A stretch of DNA of 64,000 nucleotides, from NCBI GenBank assembly GCA_037157565.1, contig JAZHRO010000036.1, positions 140,732,501 through 140,796,500 on the forward strand, in the 5' to 3' direction. Below, piece after piece: positions 31,984 through 42,363 of this stretch. How positions within the stretch are numbered: position 1 is the stretch's first letter; each line of letters starts with the position of its first letter. This DNA comes from Thalassia testudinum. Taxonomy: Eukaryota > Streptophyta > Magnoliopsida > Alismatales > Hydrocharitaceae. A program made the translations under genes and the position numbers. The notes beneath the pieces are model-generated. The model was not told where the DNA came from. It made no database searches and saw only the letters and a list, made by a program, of their open reading frames with translations.

Positions 31984-32636
31984 ATTGGGTTGTAAGGGGA
32001 CAAAAAGCAAAGTGCATAATAGATCCAAGCATTGATATTCGGATGAGTCCCTCTCCCTTGCCACCAAATGCCAAACAAACCTATCCTACGCTAGAGAAAA
32101 GTCCCGGGAAGCCAAATGCTAGAAGCCTAGACCTGCTCCAAGCTCATTTTGCACAGCTTCCTTTCAGCGGACTTAGTTCTTGACGTCGAACTATGGAGCC
32201 ACAAGATGATGGAGTAGGGGAATTGGAAGTAACCTTTTAGAAAAGAATGACATAAAGATGTATGTATTTTGTGGGGATAGGGAATTTAGAGAACATATTT
32301 CTAATTATGTCAAACAAATCATCAGCTCATATATTCGAAAAAGATAAAGAAAAGTAGTTAACTCCAATAATCCAAAGAATAATAAGTTACTGCCTCTCTC
32401 AATGTTAATTTACATCGTCTCTTTTTCCATCAATAACAGCAATTTTTGTCATGTGTACCAAATGCAAAAATTATTCTCTTTAACATGAGTCTATAAGATA
32501 GAAATATATATATGGTTGTTCACTTGGGGCCACTAAGGAAGTTCCTGCGAGGTAGGATGCAGGTTAGAATTACCATGTTTGTCAACTACTAATAATAAGT
32601 GTGATTGGTTTGACAGTGGTGTTTTTGCACAGATTG

Positions 32637-33195
32637 ATATCCATTTGCCCCTCTCTGTGCAACCTTGCCATGTGCTGTTGTTGTCATCATGCATCATGTT
32701 TCTTTTGTCATGTATAGTTGTTCCACTTCTAAAGTCTACTGTTGGAAAAATGATTCATGTGCTAAATGTTTCTTCCTTCAATATCAGACTGTTCTCTGGT
32801 CTTCGATTCAAGTGTCCTCTTTGGCTGTTTATCTACTTTGCATGAGTTTTTTCCCCCTCATTGTGGGAGGGAGAGAGAGTGTTGGGGGATTAGAGATTGG
32901 TGTTCATCAATTGTTGGTGAAAGGTGTGATTGGTTTTTGTGGGGTTGGATCAAGGTGTCCGAGGATCAGCCATCAAGCCTGAACTTTTTTGGCAGCACTA
33001 TATTTGATTCTCTGTGCAATCTTGTCACGTGCTGCTGCTGTCTTGCATCTTCTTGTTCATTTTCCATGTAATTTACAGTAGTAATTGTTTCTATTATTGG
33101 GAAAATAGTTCATGTGCTAAATATGTTTCTTGAATTTCCTGATTGTTCTCTGTTTTTTGATCAAGTGTCTTCTGTAACAGCTTTTCTACTTGTGT
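32637..33195. repeat. diverged duplication, about 210-bp units
   Basis: The order CTCTGTGCAA(C/T)CTTG, GTGCTG(T/C)TG, TTCATGTGCTAAAT, CTGTTCTCTG or TTGTTCTCTG, and TCAAGTGTC recurs at 32637-32845 and 32997-33195. Substitutions and indels show considerable age. Confidence 0.7.
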
Positions 33196-33288
33196 GAGGA
33201 AGGCTTTTTCTGTTTTGTCTTTATTTTTTTCAGGCCTACCTGATATGTATAAGGGGGTCACTCATCCAAATGCTTAATTTAGTTTCAG

Positions 33289-33429
33289 GCATCTTCTAAA
33301 TGGCACGAAGCAGGATGGTTAGATGTTTGGATTATACCAAGTGCCTTTAGAAATTTGAGGAAGAAAACATACAAGCATTTGAAGATTTGGAGAAGACATG
33401 ATTATTATGGAGATTCAAAGTTCTCTTGA
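33289..33429 (+). pseudogene. possible orphan terminal exon, unknown product
   Basis: After TTAGTTTCAG a 46-codon frame runs to TGA. Its content is unusually protein-like, with WHEAGWLDVWIIPSAF and KHLKIWRRHDYYGDS segments and five Trp. I do not recognise the family. A second frame of the same stretch also reads plausibly for short distances, so frame choice is uncertain. No partner exons were found nearby. Confidence 0.2.
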
Positions 33430-34445
33430 CATATCAAGGTATGAGCTAGAAACTTGTAGGGTGCTATATTGCACCATTGTAATTTTTTCCCTCGAATAGT
33501 AGGGTTAATATCAACCTTGTCTGCTCATTCTTTTCCTCTTAATAAGAGGTCTGTTGCCGTATAATTTATTTTTCAATATCCTTCCAAAAAATATATATTT
33601 TCTGTAGATGGTTGGTGTTATGTAAGATGAACTATGAGGAAACCAAGGTAGTTTTTACAATGATTTATCATTACTTTTCTTTTAACAACATAATGGAAGT
33701 TGAAAAATATGTGATGGATAATTGTATTCATGCAACTATCATCCATCTCTATGCTTACATGCAACAAAGAGTTTGTAAATCTGGACAATGAGCTAAAAAC
33801 TTGATTAGCTTAATTCAACAAATTAATATCCACTATCTGCAATGAATAGAGGATCTTGGAAGATTCAAATTTTAGTGATTTTTCGCACCATTGTTAAGAG
33901 ATGCATACCTTTGTTTTGATTGCTTACTCTTATAGATCAAGCTTTTGAATTCTATTTGCATCTACCTTTAGACTATATACCATCATTCCTGTGATTAGAG
34001 GAGACAACATATTTTCAGATAAGTTATGGGTAGCTTTGATGGGTAGATAGGGTGGGGAATGAGCTGGTATGGACTTGGAAGGGAATGGTGGGGAGAGAAA
34101 AGGGTTGGGGGGGAGGGGTTAGTTAATCAAAGACTAATTGAAGAGAAGATATTTGCTTGTTTGGAAGGTATTTGTGTTGGCAAAATGGATAAAATATAGT
34201 GCTACAATTCCATTGTTTCTATATAGATTGAAAAATGGTTTGAGTAGGTGTGAAAATAAATGATCTGATTTCATGAACATCTGCAAGTTTGAATATGTAG
34301 GTTTCGTAACAATATACAAGCATCAGTGGTACTTTAGAATGTGAAAATTTAAAGAGAGAGATTGTAAAGTAACTCAAAATATGTTCAGAATTTTGTACTT
34401 AGACTGTTCACCTATTTACTGAACAAGTTTGCTCACGTGGCTGAT

Positions 34446-34649
34446 TGTTGGAGTAGATTGAAGCACACACACACATAAGAGATGCAAGTTTATGTGGAAA
34501 ACCCTTCACAAGGAAAAATCATGGGAGCCCACGCTCCACAAGGCTTTAGTGCTTTTGTCTTCACTAAACACACACATAAAGAAGAGGAGGCATGTGTTAC
34601 ATTATTTACAAGAGGATGGAGAACGTGGGCCCACATCCAAGGTCTAACA
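34446..34649 (-). repeat. 3' LTR of outer Copia
   Basis: TGTTGGAGTAGATTGAAG...GGTCTAACA, with TG...CA ends. Shared blocks with the right LTR include a CACACACACA run, GAGATGCAAGTTTATG(T/C)GG and CTTCACTAAACACACAC. Confidence 0.85.
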
Positions 34650-34771
34650 CTCCTCAAGTTGGACATAAATGCCGAACTTGACCAACTTTCCCACATTCTT
34701 CTCATATTGCATTGAGGCAAGACCTTTAGTGAAGACACCAACAATTCGATTCTCTAATCCCAATTAAGGGT
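34650..34771 (-). pseudogene. RNase H tail of outer Copia
   Basis: On the minus strand it reads a D-V-F-T-K-G-like block and ends near 34655 just before the polypurine tract. The sequence breaks at 34771, where the nested Copia LTR begins. The upstream RNase H part resumes at 37248. Confidence 0.65.
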
Positions 34772-34930
34772 GTTGAAACTCCTATTTATCCTTGGTTATT
34801 TTACTAGTTTTAGTTGTGTTTTGTCATTTCTTATTTTGTTATAGACATACATTGTTATTTACCCAAACCTCCCTCTATATAAAGAGGTATTCGGCTTTTC
34901 TGAAAAATAAGATCAATCATTTTTTTCCCA
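34772..34930 (+). repeat. 5' LTR of nested Copia
   Basis: TGTTGAAACTCC...TTTTTTCCCA, followed by CTTGGTATTAGAGCAG, the primer site with one change. The TATA area shows the CCTCTATATAAAGAGG palindrome (34872-34887). Confidence 0.82.
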
Positions 34931-35659
34931 CTTGGTATTAGAGCAGTGATCCTAGATTGGGGCTCCGATATCCCACCCTTACAAGCCTTCGTACACATCC
35001 ACCATAACCCATGATCTCTCTCTCTCTCGCCTAGACCGGCATCGAGATAACCGCAGCAGTAGTACAGCGCCGCCCAGCCTGGTCGGGGCTCCGCCCGGGG
35101 TGACTAGGGTGGCCTGAGCACTGCTTAACTTTGGTCAGGGCTCTGCCCAACCTGACTGGGGTGGCTTAAGCGCCACTCGACCTTGGTCAAGGCTTGAGCG
35201 CCACCTGATCAGGGTGGTCTGATCACCACCGATCTGTGTTCGCCTCTATCCCAGATAGGTCTTTATGCTCCTCCGTCAACTGGTGGTGGGGTGGTGGTGA
35301 TCGGTGGAGGCTTCTTCACCGGCGAGAGAGGGTAGCATCCCTTAGAGGCATTGTTAGGGGCTTCTCCGTGCCTTAACATAAGCTAAATCTTGATCTAAGG
35401 GGCACTTGTGATCCTTAAGATGATATCTAAGGTCTTTAGATTTTAGACTTCATGTTCAAGAGATCACTTTCTCTCTGATTTCAGATTTTTTCAGATCTGA
35501 AAACAGTCTTTCAGATCTCTCTTGTGGCATCTTTCTTCGGTTATTTGGCTCAAAGATGGCGAGGTTTAGTCATTGGTGATCCCCTTGATTCTTACTAGGC
35601 ACAATGCCAGTCTCAGGAGTAGATATGGCATTGGATACCGCCATTGCGACGAGGATGGT

Positions 35660-36310
35660 AGAGTATGCGGGTTTGATGCTGTAGGAGCATGATAGGAGTC
35701 ACCATGGTACAAGATGGTTGATTGATTCCGGCGCTTCACAGCATCTTTGTGAGGATCAGGGCTCCTTCCGATCACTTAGGTCTGTTGCACCAAGGAGAAC
35801 GGTACAAGTTGTTGATGGCAGGCATGCCCCTATTATCGGGCAAGGGGAAGTGTCTATAACCCCTCGGCTGCGATTGCCGAGAGCCCTACATGTACCGAAG
35901 TTTCCCATGAGGTTGTTGTCTGTGAGCATGATCACAAAGGACCTTCATTGAAGGGTTATTTTTTATGAGGTTGGATGCAGTATCCAGGATAAGTTCATTA
36001 GGAAGACCATAGCTAGAGGTACAGAGGAGAATGGTCTTTATCACCTTGGCTAGGAACTGTTTGTAGGAGCCAGCAGGTATGATGGTAGAAGTGCCTTACA
36101 GTGGCACGTTCGTCTAGGTCACCTGCTTCTGGACCACCTTAGGAGGGTGATTCCACATATTTCACCTGTCATCACTATTCAGTGTGACGCTTGTCAGTTA
36201 GGTAAGTATAATCGGTCTTCTTTTCCTACCAGTACCTCTCCTGGATCAGCGGCTGCGTTTAAGTTATTCCATATAGATGTTTGGGGACTGAGTAGAGTTC
36301 CAGGACTCTA
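35660..36310 (+). pseudogene. Copia protease and integrase start
   Basis: The open piece 35718-35951 starts M-I-D-S-G-A-S-Q-H, with an intact DSGA protease motif, then 'VQVVDGRHAPIIGQGEV' and 'LHVPKFPMRLLSVSMI'. After frame breaks, 'LQWHVRLGHLLLDHLRRVIP', the zinc-finger 'CDACQLGKYNRSSF' and 'FKLFHIDVWGLSRVPG' mark the integrase start. It ends there. Confidence 0.85.
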
Positions 36311-37247
36311 CATTTGGGTATTTCCATCTCCTTGGTTGGCAAGATTTGGATTGTTGCGATGGAAAGTAGAAAGACATCAACGATGGCTTTGGAGGCCAAG
36401 ATCTTGGCCTTTGTACTTGTTCAGGAAACCATGATTAAACTATAGGGTTTCTCGAACTATGTACCATGGTCTTGTGCCATCCACATCTTTGTGGTGGGGC
36501 TTTGTAGACTACCTCTAAACAAGACTTAGGATCCAGGCAGCCTGATGATATGTTTTGAATACCTTGTTGCTGCCAATCCATACCATTGAAAATTGAGAAA
36601 AAAATTCTTTTCAATTAAGCATCATGCTCTTTTCCTCCTCTCTGTCTGCCTAAATGACTTACCCTAATTTTACCTTTTCCTCACAAAAAGGGTTTTTCTT
36701 TGGTATAAGGCGGCTACTACTTCTTGGGATCGTCTCCCATGCTACTACCTACTTGGGATCGTCTCCCATACTCTACTGCCAGCTTAAGATTGTTTCATGC
36801 ATGACTACTATTTTTTCCTAAAGGTCTCTTCATCAGTTTTTTTTTCTAACTCTAAGCAAGTTAGGTTATCCACTGATGAGAGACTACTACTTGCATGCCT
36901 ACCTGACTGCTTGTGCAATTGCCTGATTGCCTCCTTATTTGTTCTAGCTCGAGGATTACATCTGATGGGGAAAGTTCTACTGCTACTCTACCCCTACAAG
37001 TTGGGCGTTGTATGCTTCAACTTTGGGAGAGGGGGGGTGTTGTTAAAGAATATTCTACAAACAGGATTTAAGAAATAAAATATTAGAATTTTATCTCTTT
37101 CTATATTTAGGAGATATGTGTTTTATTTGTTTGAGATTTGATTTGTTTCCTTATTTAGGATTATGATTAGAACTCAATTTTTGTAATCCCTCTCTACATA
37201 AAGAGGGATGAACTACTCTTTATTTTCATTGGATTGAATGAATACCA
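36311..37247 (+). mobile_element. second Copia remnant with gag fragment and 3' LTR
   Basis: Near 36440-36490 a frame gives 'GFSNYVPWSCAIHIFVVG', resembling the Copia gag N-terminal domain. The rest is non-coding, with a short tandem copy of CTTGGGATCGTCTCCCAT at about 36733 and 36753. A purine tract (GGGAGAGGGGGGG, 37025-37037) precedes an LTR-like sequence from TGTTAAAGAATATTC (37041) to about 37247, with CCCTCT...AGAGGG around its TATA-like core. Its 5' LTR is missing. Confidence 0.6.
37041..37247 (+). repeat. probable 3' LTR of second Copia remnant
   Basis: TGTTAAAGAATATTC...GAATGAATACCA with TG...CA ends after a polypurine tract. The TCCCTCT...AGAGGGA palindrome lies at 37187-37208. The family differs from the LTR at 34772. 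Confidence 0.6.
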
Positions 37248-38120
37248 ATTATGAAAACTTGCACAATCAACAAGATTTTTACCTACACCATTTTTGTAAC
37301 CCCCATTGCCATAGCTTTGTACTTTGCTTCGGCATTAGATATCGCATATATGATCTGCCTTTTACTACATATAACAAGATTCCTGGCAAGATATATGCAA
37401 CAATCAGTAGGAGATCGCCTATCACCCATAAAACCTACCTAATTAGCATCAACATGCGTCTCAAGTTCCAAACTATTTCCCTTGGTATATAGAAGGCCTT
37501 GTTCAAGATTCTTCTTTAGATAATAGAGGGTACAATTGACAGCAACGAGATGAGAATCCATTAGGGCATGAATGATCTATCTTACAACATTTACCGCATA
37601 AGTAATATCTGGCTAAGTTGAAGGTAAATCAACTTTCCTAGAATCTTTTGGTATTGTTCTTCTATGGCTTGTCCAATTGCTTCCCATTCTTAAAACTCAG
37701 GTGACGATTTGCATTAATTGGAATAGAAGCGAGTCTGTACCCAAGTTTCCTTATATCTTTTAACGAATCAAGAACATATTTCCTTTGACACATGAGGAGA
37801 CTATCCCTTGACCTTGAATCTCTATCTTGAGAAAGTACTCCAACCTACCCAAATGTTTGATTTCGAACTCGTTAGCAAGATGATGCTTAATTATGTCAAT
37901 CTCCTTTTCATCATCTCTAATGACAATCATGTCATCAATGGGCACAATTAACAGGTTAGTCTTACCTACATTGTTTCTTCACAAAAAGGGTATTTTCATT
38001 CCCTTGCTTATGCCACTAATTTCTTATCACAAAGGTTCAAATCATGCTCTAGAAGATTGTTTTAATCCATGTAACACCTTTTCTAGCTTACAAGACTTTC
38101 TTTCCACACCTTCGATCCGT
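37248..38120 (-). pseudogene. outer Copia RT and RNase H remnant
   Basis: Minus-strand pieces show RNase H blocks near 37330-37480 (an SNAEAKYKAMA-like block, then HVDAN, then GDRRSPT) and RT blocks at 37945-37760 ('IKHLGRLEYFLKIEIQGQGI'). The catalytic box near 37930 reads P-I-D-D-M where YVDDM is usual. Frames are broken throughout. Confidence 0.75.
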
Positions 38121-39250
38121 ACTACAGTTCTCTTCCTCCCCATTTATATCATTCACATCCACTTGATCCATGCTAGTAATCCCAAGATCCCCAAAATCCT
38201 CTTCTTGAATAGTAGCACTCTCCCCCCAAATAAGATTTTGGGAAGGAAAGTAAGATGCAACTTTAAACAATGTGATATTATGAACAGCATATTTCTTGCT
38301 CGTAGTAGCATCAAGACATTTATATCCTTTTTTAGTGGAAGAATACCTAAGGAAAATGTCTCTTATAGACCTTGGATCCAACTTCTACTTCCAGAGCAAA
38401 GTTGTGAATGAAGTAAGCACAACTAAACACCTTTGTAAACAACCGAGATTCGGGCCTCAACATGGAAAAGGAGTTTCGCCACTAAGTATCCTAGAGGATA
38501 TTTTGTTAATTTACGAATGCACTAATTAGGATGGCTTTTGCCCAAAATTTCTTGGGAACATTTCTTCGAATGAGTAGTGCCCAAGTTGTGTCTAGTAGGT
38601 GTTTATTCTCTCTCTACAATTCCATTTTGTTGTGGGGTATAACTACATAAGGTCTTATAGATGATACCATTGCTATTAAAAGGTTTTGTTGAGATACTAT
38701 TGAGCATTATCAAATTTAAAGACTTTTATTACAATTTCAAATTGATTTTCCACCATAGGAAATGAGCATTTGCACAATTTTGGGCACCTAGATCCAACTC
38801 TTCATTAAGTAAATGACCAATTGACAATGAAAGAAATGAACTATTGGAAGCCATCAATAGATTTAACAGTAGTTAGCCCTAAAGATTGAAATGCACTAAT
38901 GAAATAGCAGTGTCACGTCTAGTTTCAGATTCACAAAAAGGAATGCAACAATGTTTAGCCAATTGATGCACTTTACACTTCAAGGAGCGCACATTAGTTC
39001 CACAAAACAAGGTAGGAAACAATTTTTGTAAACAAAAAAAACTGAGTCTTGATCTATAATGCCATATGAGAATTCGATCCACTTTTCTATGTTTGCAATT
39101 TGACAAAATTGTGACAAGAGTAGCTGCAACATTAGAAGGAAGCTTGTATAGACCATCATATTCCAAACCAATCCCATTCTTCCTACCAGTCACCAGATCT
39201 TGCAACACACAACGATCAAGATAAGATATTAGCCTGTAGTTGAGTTCCTT
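38121..39250 (-). pseudogene. outer Copia integrase remnant
   Basis: 'DPRSIRDIFLRYSSTKKGYK' at 38381-38325 is the post-integrase G-Y-S block. Near 38560-38640 a 'YTPQQNGIVERE' motif keeps the third catalytic Glu. Near 38960-39000 'CKVHQLAKHC' corresponds to the integrase zinc finger. Other parts are frame-broken. Confidence 0.75.
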
Positions 39251-40502
39251 TGTAATTTCTCTCAAAGATAGTAGATTAAGGGGAAGATTAGAGGCACGAA
39301 GAGCATCACTGAGAAGAAATCAATCTAAGATGGACATATGTCCTTTCCCTACAACAATAATGTTAGAACCATTGGCCATAGCAACTTGGTGACATCCAAA
39401 ATTGACTTTATATTGTCAAAAGAAACTAGCATTTCCAATCATAAGATTTGTTACTCTACTATCAACAATTCAATCATCCTTACAACTTGAGCATACCCAC
39501 AGAAACATTACCTGACTTTCCTTGACCTTCAAGAGCATGGTTGAGGTACCTAGCATTGGAACTCTCCTCTTTTAGTGATAGTGTTGTAGCAAACATCCAT
39601 TGTAATCTTGAAGTTTATCAACAATTACGTCAAGGAGAGTCAACTTAGCCCCCCTTCAAATGCCTTCCTTGTGCTAGAGCCCTTAGAAGTAATGGTTGTG
39701 GTTGGCTTCACATTTTGAACTATGCCGGCAATTTTCTAATTAAATTTTCCCTTGGTCCTCTTTCATGGGCTCAGGTCCCAGCCATAGTCCAAAATATGAC
39801 CACTCTTGTGATAATGAGTAAACTTCCTGTAGGACCTTGTACTATCCACCCCACTATCACTCAAATCATGGCTTATAAGAGTAGTATGCTCCACATCTTT
39901 GTAGTCATTATTCACACTTGTGTATTTAGAATTCATGACTCTATACCTCTCTTCATCTACTTCCACTTAAAATGACTTCCTCAATGCTGAGGATTTTTGA
40001 TGAGTTAAGAATTTGACTCTTGATGCCATCAAATTGGGGATTGAAGCTTGCCAAGAAGATAGTGTTTAATTTTTCCACTCTCATTCCCAAAAAAGATTAT
40101 GGCCAATGGTACATGTTCAAGTCTCATCGACATAGTAATCCAAGTCATTCCACTTAGATTTCAAGGTCCCATGGTAGCTAGCAACTGACAGATTGCAGAT
40201 CTTCCTCATAAGATGATACACCAGGACCTCCTTTTTCTACCCATACATGCTCTCAAGCACTTCTCACGTTTCTCTTGTTGTCCACCAAGTGCCATTTCTC
40301 CCATGATTTGTTTGTTGGATCAGGTTTAGGCTTGGTGCCATTAATATGTCCCATCCCCCCCTTCCTGCAATGGACATTTAGGTCCTTGTGAGCCATAGAG
40401 GATAGATACTCTTTGTCAACTTCACCTAAGTGATCTGATTCTCCAGGAGATCTTGGTCTTTCATCAGCCCGTTATCCACTTTCTTCTTGTTTACTGCCAT
40501 CT
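39250..40502 (-). pseudogene. outer Copia gag and protease remnant
   Basis: Protease-like pieces such as 'GNASFF...NFGCHQVAMANGSN' lie near 39350-39480, without a clean DSGA. Gag runs from a start at 40502 (MAVNKKKVDNGLMKDQDLL) through a trace of the dimer domain. A knuckle-like 'C..K.GH' is represented by 'HYHKSGHILDY' near 39810, with the first Cys replaced. Heavily mutated. Confidence 0.65.
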
Positions 40503-41052
40503 AAAAGCAATGGACAACACAATGAACAAATGATTACTGACGTTGGGCTCCAATAACTCAAAAACATAAAGTTTTGTGGCACAGCTACACAACCTAAACA
40601 AGCAAATATAAAATAGGAAGAACGGCCATCAAATGCTCACCAATGGTGAAATGAAGCAAGGACTAGGCCCAAACACCTCATTGGAGTGGTGCCTGAGGTC
40701 AGTAGAGTGACGCAGACACTAGAGCAAGCACTAGGCAATGTTATTGTCATCCCCAAAGTTGCACAAGAGCATAGGTCAGAACCTTAGGATGGTCCTAGCA
40801 ACCAAGGCATGGATGACGACTAGATGCGAGTTTTAGGCAAGAATCGAGCACAAAATGAAGCAGATAGTGGAAAGAAAGGTCAGTTCCAATGCTGTCACAA
40901 TTGCTGGAGTCATCAATGCCATTGCCAATGTCATCACCAGATTCATGGCGACCTACCAGAGAACCTTCTCGACCTTGATCCCCTTAAAGGCATAAGTGAG
41001 GGGTCTTAATGAAGATTGGAGTCCCCTCAATGCGCAAACTTTTTGTGGGAAC
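40503..41052 (-). other. leader or 5' untranslated DNA of outer Copia
   Basis: Non-coding DNA between gag start and the Athila insertion. Its last five bases, GGAAC (41048-41052), are the left TSD of that element. Confidence 0.5.
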
Positions 41053-42346
41053 TGATGAATCCAATTTATTGGATACTTAATTAGCCTAACTACATTTGAA
41101 ACACACCTCATTAGATTGTAATTAGAACTAAATGTTAGTTTATCTTAATTAGAAGATATTTTGTTAAAACTTGATACATATATGTTTATGCAGGGACATG
41201 TGTGCAAAATTTCCAAATCCCATACCCGACCACCATTTCCACCGCCAAAAGTGCGATATTCCTCGTCGGCCTGAACGCACCGCCTCCCTCGTTCTCGCAA
41301 CAACTCCCTCCAAGCCTGTCGGCACTACCTCATCGTCAAAGATTGTTGGCCAAGACATCCGTAGGGAAGAAAAAACAGAATAAGAGAGAGTCGCAACTGC
41401 AGATGCTTATAAAAAAAAAAAGACGCCCTCATGAGGGTCATCTTCTTCTGGGGACCAACACTATGATATCAAGCTCGCACCTTCTACCGTGGACTCAAGT
41501 GTGCACTGTGCTGCCTCTCCTTCGCTCGCCTCAACACGGTAGTGCTCGGTGACAGAGAGCACCACCATCGCCACCCTCGATGTCGTTCTCACCCACTGCC
41601 AATACCTCTTCATCTCCTCTTCCCCTTCATTTTTCTTCTTCCTCACCACTGCCCTGTTCCACCCAATCCCAAGCACAAAGGAACCCAAAGCCGCAGCGAG
41701 CAGCTCCTCCATGGAACCCCCCTTCAACCTCCAAACTTCAAACCGAGCATCCTCACCGACCACAGAAGCCACGTGCGGCCTCACTCGACCAACACGACCA
41801 TACTTGACGCACGTGCAGCACCTTCAACCGATTCTCCTCCACCTTCAGCCGTCGGCTTCGTCCACCGCTCGCCGTCGCGCCACCTTCGTTGCAAAGCACC
41901 CTTGCCGGAGCACCACCACCGGCGACAACCTCCTCTCACGTGCGCACGACATCTCGAGTAAAACCCCTATTTTGCTACAGTACCATATCAATTACCATTT
42001 ACGTATTATGCCATTGCAAGATTACTATTCATTTATTTAAATCATATTATATTAAAATTAGTTTTCATGTGAAACCCTACTCTTATTCAATTACATAGAA
42101 TGAGAATTCATGTTGGGAACAATGTTGTAATGGTTCAAATGCTCATCCGTTGATATTCTCAAATAGACAAGGAATCATTAATTATTTTAACAAGCTAGTT
42201 CCTTCCTATGGAGACGACCTAACAATTTTCATGGTTAAACTTTTGGTATTAGATATTTTGAAGAGTGATTTTCTATCACGCAACGAACTATAACGACGCG
42301 ACATTTTATGTGCAAAAATTCATCGAAAACGAGAATCGACTTTTCA
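41053..42346 (+). repeat. 5' LTR of Athila-like element (1294 bp)
   Basis: It matches 50761-52183 along its length. It lacks about 130 bp present in the other LTR near 51295-51425. The Pro/Ser/Thr-rich open frames in it (41202-42040) come from a pyrimidine-rich stretch shared by both LTRs and are not genes. Confidence 0.93.
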
Positions 42347-42348
42347 AA

Positions 42349-42363
42349 TGGTGTTGTTGCTGG
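42349..42363 (+). other. primer-binding site, decayed tRNA-Asp type
   Basis: TGGTGTTGTTGCTGG three bases after the 5' LTR. The usual Athila site is TGGCGCCGTTGCCGG. Every difference is a C-to-T change. Confidence 0.75.

Larger units (their letters stand above)
32001..34445. other. host DNA, low gene content
   Basis: Non-coding, AT-rich. Within it lie a diverged tandem duplication (32637-33195) and one short coding-like stretch (33289-33429), described separately. The T-rich tract ending in CAG at 33231-33233 is a good splice-acceptor-like sequence, so this could be intron and exon DNA of an unrecognised gene. Confidence 0.4.
34772..36310 (+). mobile_element. nested Copia, 5' part, gag-less
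   Basis: It has a 5' LTR (34772-34930), a primer site, and a leader (34945-35560) clearly related to the leader at 17527-18060. A protease and the start of integrase follow, then an abrupt end near 36310. Gag is absent: the leader passes into the protease within about 150 bp. No matching 3' LTR is found. The adjoining 36311-37247 belongs to a different Copia, so this is a deletion or recombination product. Confidence 0.8.

Noticed and set aside
1..36310. Copia integrase start at position 1 as the continuation of the element cut at 36310
   Set aside because: Both breaks fall at similar integrase positions, but the window edge is arbitrary and the sequences are related, not identical. Treated as coincidence.
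41202..42040. Long Pro/Ser/Thr/His-rich open frames, repeated at 51127-51580
   Set aside because: They lie inside both LTRs of the Athila-like element and result from a pyrimidine-rich, stop-poor stretch. No domain is seen in any frame.
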